Below are positions 59,084 to 64,000 of a DNA stretch of 64,000 nucleotides, one piece after another (positions within the stretch are counted from its first letter, which is position 1; each line of letters begins with the position of its first letter). The translations under genes and the position numbers were made by a program. The notes under the pieces are model-generated. The model was given only the letters and a program-made list of their open reading frames with translations. It searched no databases and was not told where the DNA came from. Source of the stretch: Chryseobacterium gotjawalense (lineage in GTDB: Bacteria; Bacteroidota; Bacteroidia; Flavobacteriales; Weeksellaceae); the NCBI RefSeq assembly GCF_030012525.1, contig NZ_CP124855.1:3038001-3102000 (forward strand), in the 5' to 3' direction.

Positions 59084-59140
59084 GGCGTAAACATGCAAAT
59101 TTCTTCGTTTAAATTATTGAAATTTTGTTTTAGAGGTTTT
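59084..59140 (-). promoter_or_regulatory. Short leader of the CRISPR array
   Basis: Only 57 bases separate the last repeat from the stop codon of the thioesterase gene. On the minus strand the region is AT-rich and contains GAAATTTG (7 of 8 to TAnnTTTG) but no convincing -33 element. It should be the site of spacer insertion. Its shortness suggests that the promoter may lie in the thioesterase gene or inside the repeats. Confidence 0.5.
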
Positions 59141-59605
59141 TTACATGAAAGGCTTCATCTCATCTTCAATCTTTTTACGAAGATCCATCAGTTTGATTGC
59201 GTATTTTTCCATTTGCCTATCCTGTTCGGTAGTGGGGATGAATTTCGGAACTTCTACCGAATGGCCTTCATCATCAACCGCAACGAAAACTATAATACAG
59301 TGCGTTTTCTTTTCGAAATCTTTCCTCTTAATGTTGCGTGAGAAAACATTGATAGCGATATGCATACTGGTTTTTCCGGTGTAAATAACTTCAGCTTCCA
59401 CTTTTATGATATGTCCGATCTTTATGGGAGAATAGAACCGGATTCCGCCCACATAAACCGTAACACAATAACTGGAGGACCAGGAACTCCCACAGGCGTA
59501 ACCCGCCTGGTCAATCCATTTCATTACACTTCCGCCGTGAACATTGCCGCCATAGTTAACATCACTGGGTTCCGAGATAAACTGAAAAACTGTTTTGTTC
59601 TGCAT
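59141..59605 (-). CDS. Acyl-CoA thioesterase (hotdog fold)
   Basis: The 154-residue protein fits the acyl-CoA hydrolase family of the hotdog fold (YciA/BACH-like). The key stretch NYGGNVHGGSVMKWIDQAGYACG holds the conserved Asn/Asp active-site region (about residues 17-39), followed by VTVYVGGIRFYSPIKIGHII and a C-terminal helix rich in Lys and Glu. Such enzymes release free fatty acids from CoA. It is the gene next to the CRISPR leader, and its transcript would read straight into the array on the same strand. Confidence 0.92.
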   Translation of the reverse strand: MQNKTVFQFISEPSDVNYGGNVHGGSVMKWIDQAGYACGSSWSSSYCVTVYVGGIRFYSPIKIGHIIKVEAEVIYTGKTSMHIAINVFSRNIKRKDFEKKTHCIIVFVAVDDEGHSVEVPKFIPTTEQDRQMEKYAIKLMDLRKKIEDEMKPFM

Positions 59606-59855
59606 TTGTTTGATTATTTGAATAAAGCAAATATCCGTTTTAATTTTTTATTAATGAAAAATAGCAAGATTGCCTTTTATAAAAGAATGGATTTAAATTT
59701 TCAATTCAGTTTTTGGTTTAGCAGAACTGTTTTTATTTAAAAAAAAAATCCACTGAAATTTTCAGTGGATTGGTGTGAATAATAACGTTCTTCACCAAAA
59801 ATAATAGTAAAGATGAGCGGTCGGTAAATCACTCTATGATATCAAAGTGTATTTT
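59606..59855. other. Intergenic region before the transketolase genes
   Basis: AT-rich, no gene seen apart from the terminator at 59747-59770. It separates the thioesterase start from the end of the transketolase C-terminal gene. Confidence 0.5.
59747..59770 (-). terminator. Terminator after the transketolase genes
   Basis: AATCCACTGA and TCAGTGGATT form a perfect hairpin. On the minus strand it is followed by nine T residues. It ends the transketolase transcripts coming from the right and could insulate the thioesterase-CRISPR unit. Confidence 0.88.
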
Positions 59856-60803
59856 TTATCTTTCCAAAATTCTCTTCACTGCTTCTTTTACTGCGGCAGC
59901 GTCGATTTTGTATTTTTTCATCAATTCTGCCGGCGTGGCAGATTCTCCAAAAGTATCGTTTACCGCAACATATTCCTGAATGGTCGGTCTTTTTCTGGAC
60001 AACATTCCGGCAACGGATTCTCCTAAACCGCCGATGTAATTGTGCTCTTCTGCAGTGACGAGTCTTCCTGTTTTCTCCACGGATTTCAGAATGATCTCTT
60101 CGTCTAAAGGTTTAATCGTGTGAATATTAATGACTTCACAGGAAATCCCTTCTTTTTCCAGTTCATCTGCAGCCAATAAAGATTCCCAAACCAAATGTCC
60201 GGTTGCTACGATGGTCACGTCGGTTCCTTCCTGAAGCACAATTCCTTTTCCGATTTCAAACGGCATATCTTCCGGAATAAATACGGGAACAACCGGTCGT
60301 CCGAATCTTAAATAAACCGGTCCGTCGAAATCTGCGATGGCTAAAGTTGCTGCTTTGGTCTGGTTGTAATCGCAAGTGTTGATCACGGTCATTCCGGGAA
60401 GCATTTTCATCATTCCGATATCTTCTAAAACCTGGTGGGTTGCGCCATCTTCACCCAAAGTTAAGCCTGCGTGGGAAGCACAGATCTTTACGTTTTTGTT
60501 GGAATAGGCGATCGACTGACGGATCTGGTCATACACTCTGGAAGTTGAAAAGTTCGCAAAAGTTCCGGTGAAAGGAATTTTTCCGTTGATGGTTAAGCCG
60601 GCTGCGATGCCCATCATATTGGCTTCTGCAATCCCGATCTGGAAAAAACGTTCCGGTGCTTTTTCGATGAATTTCTCCATTTTCAAAGAACCGATGAGGT
60701 CGGCGCAAAGCGCGACTACATTTGGGTTTTTATCTGCCAATTCTGCCAGTCCGGCACCGAATCCGCTTCTTGTATCTTTTTTTTCTGTATAGGTATATTT
60801 CAT
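59856..60803 (-). CDS. Transketolase, C-terminal subunit
   Basis: The 315 residues cover the pyrimidine-binding and C-terminal domains of a split transketolase, which moves two-carbon units between sugar phosphates. Visible features are DTRSGFGAGLAELADKNPNV at the start, FIEKAPERFFQIGIAEANMMGIAAGL with the conserved Glu that activates thiamine diphosphate, CASHAGLTLGEDGATHQVLEDIGMM and the C-terminal GRLVTAEEHNYIGGLGESVA. The partner is encoded 164 bases upstream on the same strand. The split form is common in Bacteroidota. Confidence 0.93.
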   Translation of the reverse strand: MKYTYTEKKDTRSGFGAGLAELADKNPNVVALCADLIGSLKMEKFIEKAPERFFQIGIAEANMMGIAAGLTINGKIPFTGTFANFSTSRVYDQIRQSIAYSNKNVKICASHAGLTLGEDGATHQVLEDIGMMKMLPGMTVINTCDYNQTKAATLAIADFDGPVYLRFGRPVVPVFIPEDMPFEIGKGIVLQEGTDVTIVATGHLVWESLLAADELEKEGISCEVINIHTIKPLDEEIILKSVEKTGRLVTAEEHNYIGGLGESVAGMLSRKRPTIQEYVAVNDTFGESATPAELMKKYKIDAAAVKEAVKRILER

Positions 60804-60885
60804 GATTTACTTTTTTGATTTCTCGAATTTTAATAAAGGAATTTTCTAAGGATAACTGATCTGCAGCCCGGCCTGAACGGAGCTC

Positions 60886-60929
60886 TTTTTTATGGGTGTC
60901 TGAGCGGGAGCGAAGACAGCCATAAAAAA
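60886..60929. repeat. Hairpin element between the transketolase genes
   Basis: TTTTTTATGGGTGTCT pairs with AGACAGCCATAAAAAA (one mismatch) around the loop GAGCGGGAGCGA. The loop resembles that of the 2064-2089 hairpin (GAGCGGAGCTGA), while the stems differ. Possibly an extragenic palindromic element; it could also weaken readthrough between the two subunit genes. Confidence 0.6.
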
Positions 60930-60967
60930 AGCGGGAGCGGAGGACGGAAATGTCTGCCCAAATAAAA

Positions 60968-61819
60968 TTAATAATCAGCCGGACCTTCTAAATACAATTG
61001 TTTAAAGGCATTATCAAGTTGCTCGTCATTCGGTGCTTTTCCGTGCCACGCGTGCGTTCCTGTCATGAAATCAACGCCGTATCCCATTTCGGTATGCAGC
61101 AGAATACAAACCGGTTTTCCTTTGCCTGTCTCCGATTTTGCTTTTTCAAGAATTGCGATTACGGCTTCAAGATCATTACCGTTTTTTTCGTTCAGAACGG
61201 TCCAACCGAAAGCTTCCATTTTTGCGTGTAAATCTCCGAGGTCTAAAACATCTTCGGTATCGCCATCGATCTGTCTTCCATTATAGTCGATGGTGGTAAT
61301 GATATTATCTACTTTTTTTGCGGCCGCATACATGAATGCTTCCCAGTTCTGGCCTTCCTGTAATTCGCCATCGCCCTGTAAAACGTATACTAAGCTTTTG
61401 TCACCGTCTAATTTTTTAGCTAAAGCAGCACCGATTGCCACGGAAAGACCTTGGCCCAAAGAACCGGAAGCGATTCTGATTCCGGGAAGTCCGTCATGCG
61501 TGGTTGGATGCCCCTGTAATCTGGTTCCCAGTTTTCTGAAAGTCGCCAGTTCTGCAACCGGGAAAAAATCGAATCTTGCTAAAGTGGAGTAGAAGACGGG
61601 TGAAATGTGTCCGTTGGAAAGGAAGAAAAGATCTTCGTTTTTTCCTTCCATGGTGAAAGGGAATTTATAGTTCATTACTTTTCCGTACAATGCGGTAAAG
61701 TATTCGGTGCAACCCAAACTTCCGCCGGGGTGACCGGAATTTACAGCGTGAACCATTCTCAAAATGTCTCTTCTAATTTGTGTGGTAAGAGATTTCAGCT
61801 CTTCAATCGATTTACTCAT
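60968..61819 (-). CDS. Transketolase, N-terminal subunit
   Basis: The 283-residue subunit holds the thiamine-diphosphate pyrophosphate domain: HAVNSGHPGGSLGCTEYFTALYG near residues 24-46, GSLGQGLSVAIGAALAKKLDG, and the TPP-binding motif GDGELQEGQNWEAFMYAAAKKVDNIITTIDYNGRQ (GDG...N, about 149-183). Together with the C-terminal subunit it makes the full enzyme of the non-oxidative pentose phosphate pathway. Confidence 0.95.
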   Translation of the reverse strand: MSKSIEELKSLTTQIRRDILRMVHAVNSGHPGGSLGCTEYFTALYGKVMNYKFPFTMEGKNEDLFFLSNGHISPVFYSTLARFDFFPVAELATFRKLGTRLQGHPTTHDGLPGIRIASGSLGQGLSVAIGAALAKKLDGDKSLVYVLQGDGELQEGQNWEAFMYAAAKKVDNIITTIDYNGRQIDGDTEDVLDLGDLHAKMEAFGWTVLNEKNGNDLEAVIAILEKAKSETGKGKPVCILLHTEMGYGVDFMTGTHAWHGKAPNDEQLDNAFKQLYLEGPADY

Positions 61820-61904
61820 TATATAGATTTATTTGCAGGCGAATTTACAAATTTTTGATTGGTTTTGGAAATGAAAAAATCCGGGTTTTTGTGAGGGATT
61901 TAAT

Positions 61905-62297
61905 TTATGACACTGAAAGAAATTCTTCTCCCAACCGATGGAAAGCCTCCACGATTTTTTTTCTTTGTTCTGATTTTGGATTTCGGTATCCCGAAACATA
62001 ATGCCCCAGTTGTCTTTCATTAATTCCTGTGATGCGGGATAGTGCAGCGCGCGTAAGGATTTTATCAAAACGGTGCAGTAATGCCTGAGCTGTAAGCTCG
62101 AACTCCAGTTCGTATTTCCCTAAAAGTTCTTTTGGGATTTCTTCTTTTGCTAAATCTTCTAAATGAAATTCCAAAGCAGATGCATAATTTTCTTTTACCT
62201 GCTCAAAAGTTTTTCCGGTTGCAACACAACCATCAACTAAATCGGAGACTGCGCCAAAATTTTGGTCCCAGTCTATAATTACTTTTATCTTTTTCAT
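61905..62297 (-). CDS. hicB: HicB family antitoxin
   Basis: The 130-residue antitoxin has the HicB partial RNase H-like domain at the N-terminus (VIIDWDQNFGAVSDLVDGCVATGKTFEQVKENYASALEFHLED) and a helix-turn-helix at the C-terminus (ALSRITGINERQLGHYVSGYRNPKSEQRKK). It should bind the toxin encoded just upstream and repress the operon through a palindromic operator. It lies 14 bases after the hicA stop codon. Confidence 0.9.
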   Translation of the reverse strand: MKKIKVIIDWDQNFGAVSDLVDGCVATGKTFEQVKENYASALEFHLEDLAKEEIPKELLGKYELEFELTAQALLHRFDKILTRAALSRITGINERQLGHYVSGYRNPKSEQRKKIVEAFHRLGEEFLSVS

Positions 62298-62311
62298 TTC
62301 TATATCTTAAA

Positions 62312-62515
62312 TTATTTCCAGCCAGCTTGTTTGAAAATACTGTTTAAAAGCATTTGTGATAAAACTTCACCCGGCTTGCCATTTACAGTTACTGTTCCTT
62401 TTTTATCGGGATGTTTGTATTGTCTGTGACTTCCCTTTTGCCGGTGGAGAAACCAATTGTCTTTCTCCAGCATTTTAATAATTTCGCCGACTTTTAATCG
62501 TTTTATATATCGCAA
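62312..62515 (-). CDS. hicA: HicA family mRNA interferase toxin
   Basis: The small toxin has the double-stranded-RNA-binding-like HicA fold: KVGEIIKMLEKDNWFLHRQKGSHRQYKHPDKKGTVTV, where the His of QKGSH is the catalytic residue. The frame is open from 62548, but an exact -7 box and an operator palindrome lie at 62525-62546. Translation therefore probably starts at the TTG at 62515 or nearby, giving about 67 residues; no ATG is available there. HicA cuts mRNA when its antitoxin is lost. It is followed by hicB in the same operon. Confidence 0.8.
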   Translation of the reverse strand: MRYIKRLKVGEIIKMLEKDNWFLHRQKGSHRQYKHPDKKGTVTVNGKPGEVLSQMLLNSIFKQAGWK

Positions 62516-62524
62516 ATGATGAAT

Positions 62525-62546
62525 CAAAGATAGTGAAAATACTATC
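62525..62546 (-). promoter_or_regulatory. hicAB promoter and operator
   Basis: On the minus strand TATCTTTG (62532-62525) is an exact -7 box. It overlaps the palindrome GATAGT-GAAAAT-ACTATC (62529-62546 on the plus strand), so a repressor bound there would block polymerase. This fits autorepression by HicB. Confidence 0.6.
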
Positions 62547-62627
62547 AAATAAAATTTTTTAAAAACTGTTTATAAGAATGTTGCGTTTTGGAAATGAAAA
62601 ATCCGGGTTTTTGGCCCGGATGATATT

Positions 62628-63685
62628 TTAGTAATTTTCAAAAGTGGTATGCAGTTGTTCGCGGTAATTATAAATGCCATCAAGAGAATTTAAAAGGATT
62701 TTTTCTCCCAAGTCTTTCCCATTGTGAAATAATTCAATGTATTTATTTGAAGAATTAAAATGTAACCTTGCTAATGGCTTTCGGTTATTGTCATCTAATA
62801 GAATCCCAAAATAGGATTGTGTATCTCTGAATGCAATTCTTTCGGTAGCGATTTTTTCTCTTAAAATGGCTTTTACAATTTGAAAACCTTCAAGTTCTTC
62901 GTCGGTGGTTATATATTTGGGAATTTCATTGTTTAAGTCTATTGGATTCTCTATTGCAGGGATTTTATCTTTTGTAATATTTTCATTAATGTTTAAAGCT
63001 GATTTTAACCGTAAACTGATAGAATCATTGATCGAATTACTGACTGCTTTTTTAGTGTATTCTCTAAAGGTAACCATTCTGGAGGCGGTCAAAGGCTTGT
63101 CAAAAAACTTATTAACTAACAGTTTTACAAATTCATCTGATGCTTCTGCAACTTCCTTCTCGAATTCTTTTCTTATTGCTTTAATGTATTTTAAAGCTTC
63201 TGCAGAATCAAGAATGCTTTCTAAATTATAATCAGTTTTGGTAAATTTTCCTAAAATTTTAACTGAAGAATCCTTGATGTCATTTAGATTTAAAGTGAAA
63301 AATGGCTTTTCGTCCATAATATTTGGCTGCTCTAAATCGGTGTAGAAATTATAAATATGGCCGTTCGTTAAAACGCCGAATCTTGCTTTGGCAACATGAT
63401 AATACCGATGAAGTTGTGAGTTATGTGCATCTGCGTTTTGCATTCAATAATTAGAATCGGATGATCATTGTTCTTGATGACATAGTCCACTTTTTCTCCT
63501 TTCTTTGTTCCAATATCACAAATGAATTCTGGAATAACTTCAGTTGGGTTAAAGATATCGTAGCCTAAAATCTGAATAAATGGTAAAACGAAAGCGTTTT
63601 TTGTTGCTTCTTCTGTATTAATTTGATCCTTTAAAGAATCTACTCTTTCATACAATTGCTGTAATTTGATTTTTAAATCCATCAT
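62628..63685 (-). pseudogene. Restriction-type nuclease (HSDR_N-like), frameshifted
   Basis: Two overlapping minus-strand frames (63685-63368 and 63443-62628) together make one protein of about 352 residues. The first has the N-terminal part of the type I restriction enzyme R-protein nuclease domain family (HSDR_N_2): NAFVLPFIQILGYDIFNPTEVIPEF, then the PD-(D/E)xK core VDYVIKNNDHPILIIECK. The second continues NADAHNSQLHRYYHVAKARF and GVLTNGHIYNFYTDLE. One missing A in a run of four A residues (near 63436) breaks the frame after ECK; adding it would restore it. Either a true inactivating mutation or a homopolymer sequencing error. A possible defence function (nuclease) is inferred. Confidence 0.75.
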
Positions 63686-63754
63686 TTTATTTGGTGTTTA
63701 AAACAAATGTAGCAAAAGAAATGTACATTCTTTGTTATTTACATTGTAAAGTCT

Positions 63755-64000
63755 CTATTTCTTCCGAATCAGCCACAATCCAAAGAACGTGATCAATCCA
63801 TTAATAATCAACAGCTCCAGACCGATTTTGAAATCGCCGAAAAAGTTTTCCTGGTATTTGTCAATCAAAAATGAAATAACCGGAGCGGCGACACAAACGT
63901 AAGGAACCCATTTGTCGATCACCTTAAACTTAGTGAAGATTCCGAAGGCGAAGAGTCCCAACAACGGCCCGTAAGTAAATCCTGCCATTTTTAGAATCAA
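63755..64000 (-). CDS. Sodium:solute symporter, C-terminal part
   Basis: The gene continues beyond the right end of the window; only the last 81 residues are visible. They hold two to three membrane helices (GFTYGPLLGLFAFGIFTKF, VPYVCVAAPVISFLI, LELLIINGLITFFGLWLI), and the C-terminus ends IRKK. The pattern fits the end of the SSS family of sodium/solute symporters. The substrate is unknown. Confidence 0.75.
   Translation of the reverse strand: MILKMAGFTYGPLLGLFAFGIFTKFKVIDKWVPYVCVAAPVISFLIDKYQENFFGDFKIGLELLIINGLITFFGLWLIRKK

Overview
The window looks like a chromosomal piece of a Flavobacteriia bacterium, probably Weeksellaceae (Chryseobacterium/Kaistella-like). Reasons: AT-rich intergenic DNA; promoters of the Bacteroidota type (TTG about 19 bp before TAnnTTTG); a type IX secretion sorting domain on a secreted sugar dehydrogenase; a ubiE-porT pair; OmpA with thrombospondin-3 repeats; and a type II-C CRISPR-Cas9 system with a long repeat. 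This is inferred from gene content; no database was searched.

Layout. 1-3.6 kb: end of a SnoaL-like gene, an FMN reductase, a YceI protein and a secreted PQQ-type sugar dehydrogenase. 3.6-4.5 kb: decayed, partly duplicated DNA with the N-terminus of an adenine methyltransferase. 4.5-11.4 kb (minus strand): a signalling operon of two hybrid histidine kinases, two receiver proteins, CheR and CheB, with no flagellar or chemoreceptor genes. 12.0-15.2 kb: an OmpA porin and an IS1182-type transposase. 15.6-22.8 kb (minus strand): a urease operon ureABC-EFG-D followed by a UreH-like metal transporter and a urea channel. 23.7-34.4 kb: housekeeping genes (alaS, metallophosphoesterase, KAS III, ubiE, porT, zapA, a 6S-like RNA, rny). 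34.6-37.3 kb: two head-to-tail copies of one IS110-type element, the left one frameshifted.

37.8-59.1 kb is the striking part. A tracrRNA and cas9 are divergently transcribed from one intergenic region. The cas operon is cas9, a HIRAN-domain protein, cas1, cas2, with tiny gaps or overlaps. After a broken HU-like gene comes a CRISPR array of about 182 copies of a 47-bp repeat with about 181 spacers of 30 bp (14 kb). The tracrRNA anti-repeat and a terminator at the left end show that the array is read on the minus strand, towards the cas genes. The leader must therefore be the roughly 57 bp between the array and a thioesterase gene. The array holds exact duplicate spacers, one-base-shifted pairs, point-variant pairs and one pair on opposite strands of the same target, which points to repeated sampling of related invaders plus internal rearrangement.

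59.1-64 kb (minus strand): the thioesterase, a split transketolase, a HicAB toxin-antitoxin pair with a palindromic operator, a frameshifted restriction-type nuclease gene, and the end of a sodium:solute symporter.

The best candidate for something undescribed is the HIRAN protein inside the Cas9 operon, possibly an accessory adaptation factor, together with the very large homogeneous array whose repeat carries a promoter-like sequence. All functions are inferred from sequence alone.
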